34,654 bases of DNA, taken from positions 1 to 34,654 of the forward strand of contig DBKH01000006.1 of NCBI GenBank assembly GCA_002297815.1, read 5' to 3'. This DNA is from Bacteroidales bacterium UBA755. GTDB lineage: Bacteria; Bacteroidota; Bacteroidia; Bacteroidales; UBA932. The notes beneath the pieces were generated by a model. That model ran no database searches, was not told where the DNA came from, and saw only the letters and a program-made list of their open reading frames with translations. Positions 8,424 through 17,094 of this stretch are shown piece by piece. The position numbers and the translations under genes were made by a program. The first letter of the stretch is position 1; each line of letters opens with the position of its first letter.

Positions 8424-9533
8424 ATGAACGTGAAGGTGCTTAGATGTGCAGTCTTGTCAACGGTTTCAGTACTGTTGTCCTTTGTGGCTTATGCTCAGAA
8501 TGACTCAGGAAGAAAAGATGCTCAATCGGCAGCGGCAGCGGCAGCAAGGTTGCTGACCCAGACTGAGGAGACAAAGGTCGTGGCTCCGAAGCCAGACTAT
8601 TGGAACAAATCGCTCATGACGAATCTCAACTTTGTCCAAAGCAGTTTTACCAATTGGGCGAAAGGAGGTTACAACAACTATGCGCTAAGCACCTACATTG
8701 ATGGCAACGCCAACTGGAAAAAGAATGAGATGTACTGGAACAATCGTCTCCAGCTTGACTACGGTTTCCTTTATTCTGCGGATAAGCCGATCATTCAGAA
8801 GAACAAGGATAGAATCCTTTTTGAGAGTACCTGGGGTTACAGGGCCACAAAGACATTGAACTATTCTGCGAAGTTTACTTTTCTCAGTCAGTTTGCCAAC
8901 GGTTACAGCTATCCTACCCCAGCGGTTGAGGGGGACGAGGAGCCTTCAAGCAAGGATTGGAGGAATGCCAGAGTACTCAAATCGAGCTTGCTTTCTCCGG
9001 GAACCGTGAACTTGGGACTTGGTATCGACTGGGTGCCAAGTAAATGGCTGACAGTCAATTTGGCCCCTATCACGGGCGGCTTCACCATCGTTGGAAATGA
9101 GAAGCTGAGAAAAAACTATGGTATGGAGAGGCGGAAGAAGTACAAGGATGAGGATGCCTACAAGGATGAGAAAGATGAGAAAGGAATATACTACACGACA
9201 GGCAATTACTACAAGCCTGCCCGTTTCGAGTTCGGTGCCCAGCTGACAGCAGATGCAAAATTGAAGATTAATGACAACTTCGAGGGCTCGACGCATCTGC
9301 TCCTGTTTTCCAACTACCTGAAGAACCCTCAGAACATACGTGTGAACTGGGACACCCGCATGATGTGGAAGCTCAGCAGATTCTTCTCGTTGAACATAAC
9401 AACGAACCTCATCTATGATGACACGGTGCTGATCACAGACAAGGACCATGAGGACTGCAACGGACACAGGAGAACTCAGTTTGCCCAGGCCCTCCAGTTT
9501 GGCTTCACCTACACGTTCGCAAGCAAGAAATAG
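8424..9533 (+). CDS. secreted DUF3078-family protein
   Basis: This is a DUF3078 protein, a Bacteroidota-specific family of unknown function. The start at 8424 gives a signal peptide (MNVKVLRCAV...FVAYAQ, cut near residue 25) and a mature protein of about 345 residues. The hallmark NLNFVQSSFTNWAKGGYNNY follows at roughly residues 70-90. The remainder alternates aromatic and polar residues (NWKKNEMYWNNRLQLDYG, ARFEFGAQLTADAKLKIND) and ends LQFGFTYTFASKK, suggesting an outer-membrane barrel. A longer open frame from 8124 runs inside proS and is not used. The gene begins 19 bases after proS and ends 11 bases before tilS, so it probably shares their transcript, though no functional link is evident. 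Confidence 0.85.
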   Translation: MNVKVLRCAVLSTVSVLLSFVAYAQNDSGRKDAQSAAAAAARLLTQTEETKVVAPKPDYWNKSLMTNLNFVQSSFTNWAKGGYNNYALSTYIDGNANWKKNEMYWNNRLQLDYGFLYSADKPIIQKNKDRILFESTWGYRATKTLNYSAKFTFLSQFANGYSYPTPAVEGDEEPSSKDWRNARVLKSSLLSPGTVNLGLGIDWVPSKWLTVNLAPITGGFTIVGNEKLRKNYGMERRKKYKDEDAYKDEKDEKGIYYTTGNYYKPARFEFGAQLTADAKLKINDNFEGSTHLLLFSNYLKNPQNIRVNWDTRMMWKLSRFFSLNITTNLIYDDTVLITDKDHEDCNGHRRTQFAQALQFGFTYTFASKK

Positions 9534-9544
9534 ATTTCCTGAAT

Positions 9545-11020
9545 ATGCAGGAACGTTTTGACAGAATCCTGAAAGGATTGCTTCACGATGGAGAGGCGGT
9601 CCTTTTAGCTGTCAGTGGTGGCATTGACTCAATGTGCATGGCTAATCTGTTTCTCAATTCCACCATCAGAGTCCGTTTCGCGTTGGCTCACTGCAATTTC
9701 CATTTGAGGGGTGAGGAGAGTGATTCGGACGAGGCTCTTGTTAAGGAATGGGCAGAAAGACACGGGATTATATTCATAAAAAAGGATTTCGACACTCGCG
9801 GGTACGCTGCATCGAAGGGAATCAGCATTGAAATGGCAGCTAGGGAATTGCGCTACGGTTGGTTTGCGGATGTATGCAGAGAGGGGAAATTTGCTGCTCT
9901 GGCGGTAGCTCACAATGCCAACGACAATGCCGAAACGATGATTTTGAATATGTTGCGTGGTACTGGGGTGAAAGGCATGACGGGAATGCGCATCAGCTCG
10001 TCCCTACCGAACTCGGAAGCCAGGCTCATCCGTCCGCTCCTTGGTTTTTCGAGGAAGGATATTCATGAATATTCAGTTTCGCATGGACTTCGGTGGCATG
10101 AGGACAGCACCAACGCAGATTCCGCCTACAAGCGCAACTGCATTCGCAACGAGATATTCCCGCTCTTCGAGAGGCTGAATCCATCGTTCCTGACAACGCT
10201 GAATGATGACATGGAGCGCTTCGCTCAGGTTCAATCCATTGCTGATGAATATGTTCGTTCAGTTTCATCGGAGGTGGTACGTCCTGGCTCTGACGGACTG
10301 CCTGTGATTGACCATCAGAAGCTTACGATGAAGAAGAATTGGGAATATGTCCTTTTCCGCTTTTTGGAGCCTTTTGGATTCACCTCCTCTGTGGTCGCAG
10401 ATCTTGTGGCTGTTTTGAAAAGTCGTGGGACTGTCAGCGGCAGGAAGTTTTTTGCAAGTGAATATGTTGCGGTGACTTCGGCTATAGGGATTCGGGTGAT
10501 TAGGTCTGTGGACTTTTCGGGCGGTCACTTTTTTTGTGGTACGGGCGGTCACTTCGACAAGCTCAGTGACCGATCTGCTCCGGTCGCAGAGCTTGCTGCA
10601 TCGGTCGCAGAGCCTGTGGTTAGACAGGGCTCACTAACCATCGAAGCGACTGACGCAATAATCGAAGGGCCATGGGTATATTCATTGAACGGATTAAAAT
10701 TCTCCGTCTCATTGTCAGATGACGTGAAGAATCTGAGGACCGTTCCAGGCGAGACGAAATTCGACACGGCCAAGATTCCTTTCCCTTTCACAATAAGACA
10801 TTGGCAACAAGGCGATTGGATGCGTCCGTTGGGCATGAAAGGCCGCAAGAAGCTGAGTGATATATTCGTTGACCTTAAGTTCAGTCTTCCGGAAAAGGGA
10901 AAAGCCCTCGTCATCGCTGACGAAGGCTCTCATGTCTTGGCTCTGATCGGTCACCGCATAGATGATTCGGTCAAGGTGACGAAAGATTCGACTTCCGTCA
11001 CCGTAATTCGCCTTATCTGA
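9545..11020 (+). CDS. tilS: tRNA(Ile)-lysidine synthase TilS, with a repeat-derived internal segment
   Basis: TilS attaches lysine to C34 of the tRNA-Ile CAU anticodon, which stops misreading of AUG codons. The PP-loop SGGIDS (24-29) and the following AHCNFHLRGEESDSDE and HNANDNAETMILNMLRGTGVKGM segments identify it. The C-terminal TilS domain includes WQQGDWMRPLGMKGRKKLSDIF. At 491 residues it is about 50 longer than usual for the phylum. The extra length maps to 10518-10640, where short DNA repeats are translated in frame as a Gly/Ala/Val-rich segment between the two C-terminal parts. The start codon sits in GAATATG (9541-9547), 11 bases after the DUF3078 stop. Its 3' end overlaps the converging sppA by 8 bases. 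Confidence 0.93.
   Translation: MQERFDRILKGLLHDGEAVLLAVSGGIDSMCMANLFLNSTIRVRFALAHCNFHLRGEESDSDEALVKEWAERHGIIFIKKDFDTRGYAASKGISIEMAARELRYGWFADVCREGKFAALAVAHNANDNAETMILNMLRGTGVKGMTGMRISSSLPNSEARLIRPLLGFSRKDIHEYSVSHGLRWHEDSTNADSAYKRNCIRNEIFPLFERLNPSFLTTLNDDMERFAQVQSIADEYVRSVSSEVVRPGSDGLPVIDHQKLTMKKNWEYVLFRFLEPFGFTSSVVADLVAVLKSRGTVSGRKFFASEYVAVTSAIGIRVIRSVDFSGGHFFCGTGGHFDKLSDRSAPVAELAASVAEPVVRQGSLTIEATDAIIEGPWVYSLNGLKFSVSLSDDVKNLRTVPGETKFDTAKIPFPFTIRHWQQGDWMRPLGMKGRKKLSDIFVDLKFSLPEKGKALVIADEGSHVLALIGHRIDDSVKVTKDSTSVTVIRLI
10518..10613. repeat. cluster of short repeats inside tilS
   Basis: CGGGCGGTCACTT occurs at 10518-10530 and 10542-10554. The second copy runs into GGTCACTTCGACAAGCTC and AGTGACC, forming a 7-bp inverted repeat (GGTCACT / AGTGACC) around TCGACAAGCTC. 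CGGTCGCAGAGC occurs at 10581-10592 and 10602-10613. The central TTCGACAAGCTCAGTGA is the complement of the repeat found at 3629. The cluster keeps the tilS frame open. Confidence 0.75.
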
Positions 11021-12830
11021 TTTCTATTTCAAACGGCATTCTAGCGAAGACAAGGTCGCCCTGACCTTTTACCCATGTCCTTTGCCAATCAAGTAGATTC
11101 TTCGCCACCCTCTCCAGCGGAGTTCCGGCAAGTGCGTTGGCCATTGCTTCCTCAGGGTCCGTTGTTTTGCCGAACTGCTGCATCAGCTGCTCCAGCACCG
11201 TCAAAGGTTTAGGATAGCTTGCTATGCCCCAGTTCTCCAAATCTGCGTCACCGGCAATAGAGGCCGCATATCTTATTGCATCCTCCAATGTCCCGATCTC
11301 GTCCACAAGGCCGATCTCCAGTGCGTCCGCTCCGGTCCAGACACGTCCCTGCGCGATCTCGTCTACAGCCTCGAAAGTCATGCCTCTTCCCTCAGCTACG
11401 ATGCTGACGAAGTTGTTGTAGATGTCGTCCACATAGACCTGCATCCAAGCGGTCTCCTCTGCATCGAACGGTCTGGTGAGTGAAAGCATGTCAGAATGCT
11501 TGTGGGACTTGACGGGCACAATGTTGACGTGGGCGATGTCCTTCAGGGTCTTACCGAACTCCGGGATGGCGGAGAACACACCAATAGAACCGGTCAGGGT
11601 CGTGGCGTTCGTGAATATATGGTCGCAGCTGTTGGAAATCCAGTAGCCACCAGAAGCCGCATAGTCACCGTAAGAGGCGATGACCGGCTTTTCGTCTCTG
11701 GTGAGATCGATCTCTTCTTTTATCTTGCTGGCGGCCAGCACTGTTCCACCAGGAGAGTTGACCCTAAACACGACAGCCTTGACTGTTGAGTCCGCCCTTA
11801 CCTTCGCTATGATGCTTGCGAAACGGTCTCCGCTGATGTTGTTCGGATCATCCTGCTCAAGGATATTCCCGTTGGCATAGATGACAGCGATCTTTTTCTT
11901 GGCGGTCAGATTAGGTGTGGCCTTTGCCGCGGCATAGTCACAGAAGGGAATGAACTTCACATCCTTGTAACAGTCCTTGCCCGCAAGGTCGGTGAGTTTC
12001 CCCTTATACTCCTCAACGGACAGAACCTCATCAGCGAGGTTGTGGCTCACCATATCCTCTGGAAGGGCTATTGATAGATGATCAATGAAGTAGTCGAGGG
12101 AATCCACGGCCAAGCCCCTGCTCACAGCGGTCTCAGCAACCACGGTATCCCACATGGAATCGATCATCGCCTGATTCTGCTCCATGTTCTCCGGACTTGG
12201 GGAGTTTTTTACGTACATTTCACCAGCGCTCTTATATTTCCCGTGGCGGATGAGTTGGAAATTGATTCCAAGTTTGTCAAGCAAATCCTTTAGGAACACC
12301 ATATTGCCACTGATTCCGAGGATAAAGTTGTTGCCTCCATGGTGGCTTGTAGTGTAGATTTTGTCAGCTACGGATGCGAGGTAGTAACTTCCGGAAGTGA
12401 ACGTTTCTCCGTAAGCGACTACTGCTTTTCCGCTCTTCCTGAAATCCGTCAGTGCCTTGCGCAATTCCTCATATTTGCTTAATGATCCAATGCCATCAGT
12501 TTTGACAAGTATGTATTTCACTCCAGGATCCTCCGCTGCCTTGTGGATAGCGGTGACAGCATCTAGCACACCTACTGATGAGACCATATTGCCTTGAACG
12601 GAAGCAAACGGATTGCTCTCTTGTGTCTGTTCCGTAATAACCACTTTGGACATGTCCAGAAGTAGTACACCTTCTTTAGGAAGGGCAGCGGATGAGCCTT
12701 CGGCAAGTGCACTTGTCGATGCGATCATGGATCCAAGCATCATGAAAAACATGATGAATTTTACTATCCCCCAGATGAACAAGCCGCATAGAACGGCCAG
12801 CACCCATTTTACAAATTCTTTTGTGTTCAT
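11013..12830 (-). CDS. sppA: signal peptide peptidase SppA (67-kDa type)
   Basis: SppA is a membrane-bound serine protease that degrades cleaved signal peptides. The 605-residue length fits the long, duplicated form. An N-terminal membrane segment spans about residues 10-34. The N-terminal half holds the general-base lysine, Lys200, in RHGKYKSAGE, matching E. coli Lys209 (YKSA). The C-terminal half holds the nucleophile Ser393 in YGDYAASGGYWIS, matching E. coli Ser409. NSPGGTVLAASKIKEEI (358-374) and GSIGVFSAIPEFGKTL are also typical. The start codon at 12830 lies in GAATATG read on the minus strand. A TAAATTTG -7 box lies 44 bases upstream. The gene converges on and overlaps tilS by 8 bases and is divergent from the TonB-dependent receptor gene. 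Confidence 0.95.
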   Translation of the reverse strand: MNTKEFVKWVLAVLCGLFIWGIVKFIMFFMMLGSMIASTSALAEGSSAALPKEGVLLLDMSKVVITEQTQESNPFASVQGNMVSSVGVLDAVTAIHKAAEDPGVKYILVKTDGIGSLSKYEELRKALTDFRKSGKAVVAYGETFTSGSYYLASVADKIYTTSHHGGNNFILGISGNMVFLKDLLDKLGINFQLIRHGKYKSAGEMYVKNSPSPENMEQNQAMIDSMWDTVVAETAVSRGLAVDSLDYFIDHLSIALPEDMVSHNLADEVLSVEEYKGKLTDLAGKDCYKDVKFIPFCDYAAAKATPNLTAKKKIAVIYANGNILEQDDPNNISGDRFASIIAKVRADSTVKAVVFRVNSPGGTVLAASKIKEEIDLTRDEKPVIASYGDYAASGGYWISNSCDHIFTNATTLTGSIGVFSAIPEFGKTLKDIAHVNIVPVKSHKHSDMLSLTRPFDAEETAWMQVYVDDIYNNFVSIVAEGRGMTFEAVDEIAQGRVWTGADALEIGLVDEIGTLEDAIRYAASIAGDADLENWGIASYPKPLTVLEQLMQQFGKTTDPEEAMANALAGTPLERVAKNLLDWQRTWVKGQGDLVFARMPFEIEIR

Positions 12831-12873
12831 ATTCCTGAAAACGTTTTGTTGCTTGTAATACTGTCAACGAATG

Positions 12874-12881
12874 CAAATTTA
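12874..12881 (-). promoter_or_regulatory. -7 box of sppA
   Basis: Read on the minus strand the bases are TAAATTTG, a full match to TAnnTTTG, 44 bases before the sppA start. No clear -33 element is seen. It lies 36 bases from the opposing -7 box of the TonB-dependent receptor gene, so the two promoters share a compact divergent region. Confidence 0.5.
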
Positions 12882-12916
12882 AGCATTTTCCTGTTAGCTT
12901 CTTAAGAATCAAACAT

Positions 12917-12924
12917 TATATTTG
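12917..12924 (+). promoter_or_regulatory. -7 box of the TonB-dependent receptor gene
   Basis: TATATTTG matches TAnnTTTG exactly and lies 67 bases before the chosen ATG at 12992. The -33 element is poor. No Fur- or CopY-like operator could be recognised. Confidence 0.5.
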
Positions 12925-12991
12925 CAGTTGTTCGATGTTTTTCTTGTTCGCTTGTTGTGAGCAGACATCATATATAATAGTTGTGGATTGT

Positions 12992-15160
12992 ATGAAAAAG
13001 ACTTTGATGACTTTAGTCTCATTGTTGGTGACAGTGAGTGCTTTTGCCCAAGTTGTGGACACTTCCTCAATTTATAAGGATAGGAAGGATAGTTTGAGTG
13101 CAACAGTCTTTGTTGGACATCAGGAGAACAGCATTTCCAGAGGAAAGACTTTAAGGACCGAACTAATCTCAGCCTCCGGACTTCAGAAGATGGCTTGTTG
13201 CAATCTTGCCGAGAGTTTTGAAAATTCGGCAAGTGTGACGGTCGGCTATTCTGATGCGGTAACAGGTGCCAGACAAATCAGGCTTCTTGGACTTTCCGGA
13301 ACCTACACTCAGATGTTGGACGAAAATCGCCCTGTGATGAGAGGAATTACCGCTCCTTATGGGCTTTCCTACGTTCCTGGACCGTGGCTGGAGAGCATCC
13401 AGATTGCGAAAGGCTCTCCGTCTGTGATCAATGGCCTTGAATCTATGACAGGACAGATTAACCTTGAACACAAGAAGCCGACAGAGGAGAAACCTCTTTT
13501 TATTCAGGCTTCTATGATGAGTGACACAAAGGCGGATTTCAACGCTACCTCTGCTTGGCAGATTAGTCCTACTGTCTATACGATTTTTCTTGGCCATGTC
13601 AGTGGAAATTTCAAGACTTACGACATGAATCACGATGGTTTTCGAGACGATCCTAAGATGTTGCAGTTCAATGTGGCGAATAGGTGGCTGTACTACACTC
13701 CAGAACTTCAGGTTCGTTGGGGTGTGAAGGCTGTCAGCGATCACCGTCAGGGTGGAATGGATGGTTATGAAAAGGACATGGTTCTTCCTTCACCGTTCCC
13801 AGGAGATGCCCAAATGACCTCTATCGATGTTATTCCTTGGGGTACAGACATAGACAACAAACTCTTAAATGCCTACCTTAAGATCGGCAAGCCACTTCGT
13901 GAGGACGGTTCTTCCAGCATAGCCGCCATCGCGGACTGGTCATGGCAAAAAAGCGACTCATGGTTCGGTGCTTCATCCTACCTTGCGGAGCAGCAGTCTG
14001 GCTTTGTTAATCTGCTTTATAGGAACAAACTAAATGAATCCCACGACTTTACTGTCGGCCTTTCCGGTACGTTTGACCATATTGATGAGAATGTTGCAAA
14101 ATTTGATTATGTCTTTTGGAAGTTAGTAGGAGGAGATGGACAGACTCCATATTCAGAAAACGCAGATCACTCCTTTGGAGGGGCTTATGGAGAATATACT
14201 TTCCATGCAGGGGAAATATTCACATCCATTGTCGGTGTGAGTGCAAATTGGTATAAGGGAAACGGCTTCAAGGTGGCTCCGAGGGTGACGCTGAAATATT
14301 CACCAGCAGAGTGGATTGTCGCCAGGGCTAATGGTGGCAGAGGATTGAGGTATGCGGATCCAGTCGCAGACAACATCGGTGTTATGTCAACCCATAGCAG
14401 CTTCAAAGGTGATTGCATGGATCGATTGCTGGAGGATTCGTGGACATACGGAGGTAATGTGACATTCTACATGCCGTTTGGGGTTGACCCATCCAAAACA
14501 TACATCAGTTTTGACTATTTCCGCACTCAATTTTCGCGTCAGTTGATGGTGGATTATGAGGTGCCGAAAGCTTCAGGCATTGAAGGTCGTGACATCTGGT
14601 TCTTTGATTCGGATGGAAGACGGTCATATTCAGATAACTGGCAGGTGGATTTTAATGTCGAGCCGTTTGAGCGCTTCACATTGGCTTTGACTGGGCGTTA
14701 CACCAATGCCAGACAGGAGAATTATGCCGGTGATTTGGTGGAAAAGCCTATGCTCAGCCGCTTCAAAGGAGTCTTGAATCTTCAGTACAAGACGAATCTA
14801 AGCCGTTGGATCTTTGATTTTACTGCTTCGGTGAACGGTTCAGCGAGAGTCTATGATTTTATGAAAGACTTGAAGGATCATGATGGCTCATTGCTCTACG
14901 CTGATGGTCGCACCCCTGTTTACCCTTTGCTATATGCTCAGATTACCAGACGATTCCGTGGGTTTGACATTTATGCCGGAGTGGAGAATATCACGAATTT
15001 CACTCAAAAGCGTGTGCTGGTTGGTGACACGAACTCTTCCGGAGAGTGGACCCCTTGGACTCCAGATTTTGATGCAAGCTGTGTCTGGGGACCTATTATG
15101 GGACGACGGATTAATGTTGGTGTGAGATTGACGCTTTGGAGAGCGACAAAGAACGATTAA
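12992..15160 (+). CDS. TonB-dependent outer-membrane receptor, probably for a metal
   Basis: The 722-residue protein is an outer-membrane TonB-dependent transporter. The ATG at 12992 gives a signal peptide (MKKTLMTLVSLLVTVSAFAQ); the open frame extends upstream to 12935 without a sensible leader. Unlike SusC-type receptors it has no carboxypeptidase-like N-terminal domain. The plug domain follows almost directly (about 50-170), with an unusual Cys pair in MACCNLAESFENS (69-70) and VTGARQIRLLGLSGTY. Barrel strands run to the C-terminus (INVGVRLTLWRATKND). An HMA-domain protein gene starts only 19 bases after the stop. Receptors with this CCNLAESFEN plug are, to my knowledge, commonly paired with HMA proteins in Bacteroidales. 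Copper or another soft metal is therefore the likely substrate, by inference. Confidence 0.88.
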   Translation: MKKTLMTLVSLLVTVSAFAQVVDTSSIYKDRKDSLSATVFVGHQENSISRGKTLRTELISASGLQKMACCNLAESFENSASVTVGYSDAVTGARQIRLLGLSGTYTQMLDENRPVMRGITAPYGLSYVPGPWLESIQIAKGSPSVINGLESMTGQINLEHKKPTEEKPLFIQASMMSDTKADFNATSAWQISPTVYTIFLGHVSGNFKTYDMNHDGFRDDPKMLQFNVANRWLYYTPELQVRWGVKAVSDHRQGGMDGYEKDMVLPSPFPGDAQMTSIDVIPWGTDIDNKLLNAYLKIGKPLREDGSSSIAAIADWSWQKSDSWFGASSYLAEQQSGFVNLLYRNKLNESHDFTVGLSGTFDHIDENVAKFDYVFWKLVGGDGQTPYSENADHSFGGAYGEYTFHAGEIFTSIVGVSANWYKGNGFKVAPRVTLKYSPAEWIVARANGGRGLRYADPVADNIGVMSTHSSFKGDCMDRLLEDSWTYGGNVTFYMPFGVDPSKTYISFDYFRTQFSRQLMVDYEVPKASGIEGRDIWFFDSDGRRSYSDNWQVDFNVEPFERFTLALTGRYTNARQENYAGDLVEKPMLSRFKGVLNLQYKTNLSRWIFDFTASVNGSARVYDFMKDLKDHDGSLLYADGRTPVYPLLYAQITRRFRGFDIYAGVENITNFTQKRVLVGDTNSSGEWTPWTPDFDASCVWGPIMGRRINVGVRLTLWRATKND

Positions 15161-15165
15161 ATCAT

Positions 15166-15173
15166 TATCTTTG
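15166..15173 (+). promoter_or_regulatory. -7 box immediately before the HMA gene
   Basis: TATCTTTG matches TAnnTTTG and ends 6 bases before the ATG at 15180. If used, transcription would begin at or next to the start codon, giving a leaderless or nearly leaderless mRNA. A TTTG at 15135-15138 is 27 bases upstream, longer than the usual 19-21. Confidence 0.5.
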
Positions 15174-15179
15174 CAGATT

Positions 15180-15506
15180 ATGAAAAGAATATTATTAATT
15201 GCGTTGGCCGCTTTTACGCTGGCTGCGCCTGCTGTTTTGGCCGAAGCTCCGGCCTCTGGGTATGTTGCCGAAAAGCCTGCTGACAAGAATGTTAGCGAGG
15301 TGGTTTTTGCGACAAATATGCATTGCGAGAATTGCGTCAAGAAAATTAAAGAGAACATTTCTTTTGTGAAAGGGGTGAAAGGGCTTGAAGTTTCGCTCAA
15401 GGCTCAGACTATCAAAATCAAGTACGATAACCGTAAGACCAACGAGAAAGCTCTTGCGGACGCTATTAAGAAACTTGGCTACAAAGCTGAGAAAATGGGA
15501 GAATAA
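15180..15506 (+). CDS. secreted heavy-metal-associated (HMA) domain protein
   Basis: This small metal-binding protein of 108 residues has a signal peptide (MKRILLIALAAFTLAAPAVLAEA, about 1-22) and one HMA domain (about 39-106). The metal-binding motif MHCENC carries Cys49 and Cys52, and the domain ends KKLGYKAEKMGE as in MerP/Atx1-like proteins. The export signal places it in the periplasm, so it could accept metal from the adjoining TonB-dependent receptor. HMA CxxC sites bind mainly Cu(I), Hg(II), Zn or Cd; which metal applies is not visible here. The ATG at 15180 is chosen over a TTG at 15171, which lies in the -7 box. hisS starts 3 bases after the stop. Confidence 0.9.
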   Translation: MKRILLIALAAFTLAAPAVLAEAPASGYVAEKPADKNVSEVVFATNMHCENCVKKIKENISFVKGVKGLEVSLKAQTIKIKYDNRKTNEKALADAIKKLGYKAEKMGE

Positions 15507-15509
15507 ATT

Positions 15510-16916
15510 ATGGGTCAGAAACCATCAATACCTAAGGGAACACGCGATTTTGGTCAGCAGAGCATGGCCGAAAGAAACTATATCTTTGACACGATCAAGA
15601 AGGTTTTCAAGACTTTCGGTTATGCTCAGATAGAGACTCCTGCAATGGAAAATCTGTCAACCTTGCTTGGTAAATATGGCGAGGAAGGGGACAAGCTTCT
15701 GTTCCGGGTTCTTAATTCCGGTGACTGTTTCTCGAAGGTTAACTTTGAGGATTATCGCACAGAAGACGGGACGGTGAACAGTGTCGCTCTTTCGAAAGAG
15801 GTCTGCGAGAAGGGCCTTCGTTACGACTTGACTGTTCCATTCGCACGGTTTGTCGTCCAGCATCAAAGTGAAATTTCGTTTCCTTTCAAGCGCTTTCAGA
15901 TCCAACCTGTCTGGAGAGCTGACAGACCTCAGAAAGGTCGTTACCGCGAGTTCTATCAGTGCGATGTGGATGTGATCGGCAGCAAGTCTCAGGTCAATGA
16001 GCTGGAGCTCGTACAGATTGTTGACAAAGTTTTCAACCTTCTGGATGTGAATGTCTTGGTGAAGATCAACAACCGTAAAGTCCTAACTGGTTTCGCTGAG
16101 ATTTGCGGATTCCCCGACAAGGTGGTTGACATCACTGTGGCAATTGACAAATTGGACAAGATTGGCCTTGAAAGCGTTGAAGAGGAGATGCGCGATAAAG
16201 GTTTGACCGATGACGCAATTGCTGTTATTGAGCAGATCTTGAAGTTGTCGGGTTCTACGTCTGAGAAATTGGCCTTAATGCGTTCTTTGATGAATGGAGG
16301 TTCCGCTTCGGGACTTGTTTCAGAGACCGGCTTGAAAGGACTTGATGAACTGGAGGAGCTGTTTGGCCTGATTGAAGCCGCTAGAGTGAAGTGCCCTGTT
16401 GAGATTGACTTGTCTTTGGCACGGGGACTTAACTACTACACCGGTGCAATCTTTGAGGTTAAGGCTCTTGACTATCAGATAGGTAGCATCTGCGGTGGAG
16501 GACGTTACGATAATCTCACCGGAATATTCGGCCTTCCTGACATGTCGGGTGTAGGCATCAGTTTTGGGGCTGATAGGATCTATGACGTCCTTAAAGGTTT
16601 GGACAAGTTCCCTAAGTCCTTGGCTTCCAGCACTACGCTTCTGTTTGCTTGCATGGGGGATAATGAACTTCGCTATGTTTTGCCAGTCGCTTCAGCCCTG
16701 CGCTCCGAGGGTATTTCCGTTGAGGTCTATCCAGATCCTTCAAAGTTGAAAAAGCAATTCGACTATGCGCAGAGAAAATCCATTCCATTTCTTTCAATCA
16801 ATGGCGGAAATGAAGTCGAGGCTGGAATCATCCAGTTAAAGAACCTTGATACCGGAGAGCAGAAATCCTTCTCCAAGACCGACATTGCTGGAATGAAGGA
16901 GTTTATGAATATCTAA
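15510..16916 (+). CDS. hisS: histidyl-tRNA synthetase
   Basis: HisRS charges tRNA-His. The 468-residue class IIa enzyme begins MGQKPSIPKGTRDFGQQSM, the expected N-terminus with the KGTRD motif. LRYDLTVPFARFV (103-115) and QPVWRADRPQKGRYREFYQCD (132-152, motif 2) form the active site, with ARGLNYYTGAIFEV near residue 305 and CGGGRYDNL as further histidine-specific motifs. The C-terminal anticodon-binding domain includes EVYPDPSKLKKQFDYA. There is a phylum-typical insertion of about 25 residues between motif 1 and LRYDLT. The gene follows the HMA gene by 3 bases and is probably co-transcribed with it. A long perfect inverted repeat follows the stop. Confidence 0.96.
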   Translation: MGQKPSIPKGTRDFGQQSMAERNYIFDTIKKVFKTFGYAQIETPAMENLSTLLGKYGEEGDKLLFRVLNSGDCFSKVNFEDYRTEDGTVNSVALSKEVCEKGLRYDLTVPFARFVVQHQSEISFPFKRFQIQPVWRADRPQKGRYREFYQCDVDVIGSKSQVNELELVQIVDKVFNLLDVNVLVKINNRKVLTGFAEICGFPDKVVDITVAIDKLDKIGLESVEEEMRDKGLTDDAIAVIEQILKLSGSTSEKLALMRSLMNGGSASGLVSETGLKGLDELEELFGLIEAARVKCPVEIDLSLARGLNYYTGAIFEVKALDYQIGSICGGGRYDNLTGIFGLPDMSGVGISFGADRIYDVLKGLDKFPKSLASSTTLLFACMGDNELRYVLPVASALRSEGISVEVYPDPSKLKKQFDYAQRKSIPFLSINGGNEVEAGIIQLKNLDTGEQKSFSKTDIAGMKEFMNI

Positions 16917-16930
16917 TCGTTTCATCAACA

Positions 16931-16996
16931 GCAAAGAGGAATCCCCTTCCCAAATTTTGGTAACGTGCAAAATTTGGGAAGGGGATTCCTCTTTGC
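16931..16996. terminator. perfect 29-bp inverted repeat after hisS
   Basis: Arms at 16931-16959 and 16968-16996 are exact reverse complements over 29 bp, starting GCAAAGAGGAATCCCC, with an 8-base loop GTAACGTG. It begins 14 bases after the hisS stop and so probably ends that transcript. The stem is much longer than usual for an intrinsic terminator, and no clean T-run follows (CTTTAACTAG). A palindromic mobile or repetitive element acting as terminator is an alternative. Confidence 0.75.
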
Positions 16997-17053
16997 CTTT
17001 AACTAGATTACTATTATCAATATCGTGTTATTGAAAGTTTTTTGCTAAAATAA

Positions 17054-17083
17054 TTGCGATTAAGAAAAATCTTTGTAACTTTG
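17054..17083 (+). promoter_or_regulatory. promoter of the initiator tRNA gene
   Basis: TTG at 17054-17056 and a perfect -7 box TAACTTTG at 17076-17083, 19 bases apart, stand 11 bases before the tRNA 5' end. This is a good match to the Bacteroidota promoter model. Confidence 0.7.
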
Positions 17084-17094
17084 TAGTCCAACAT

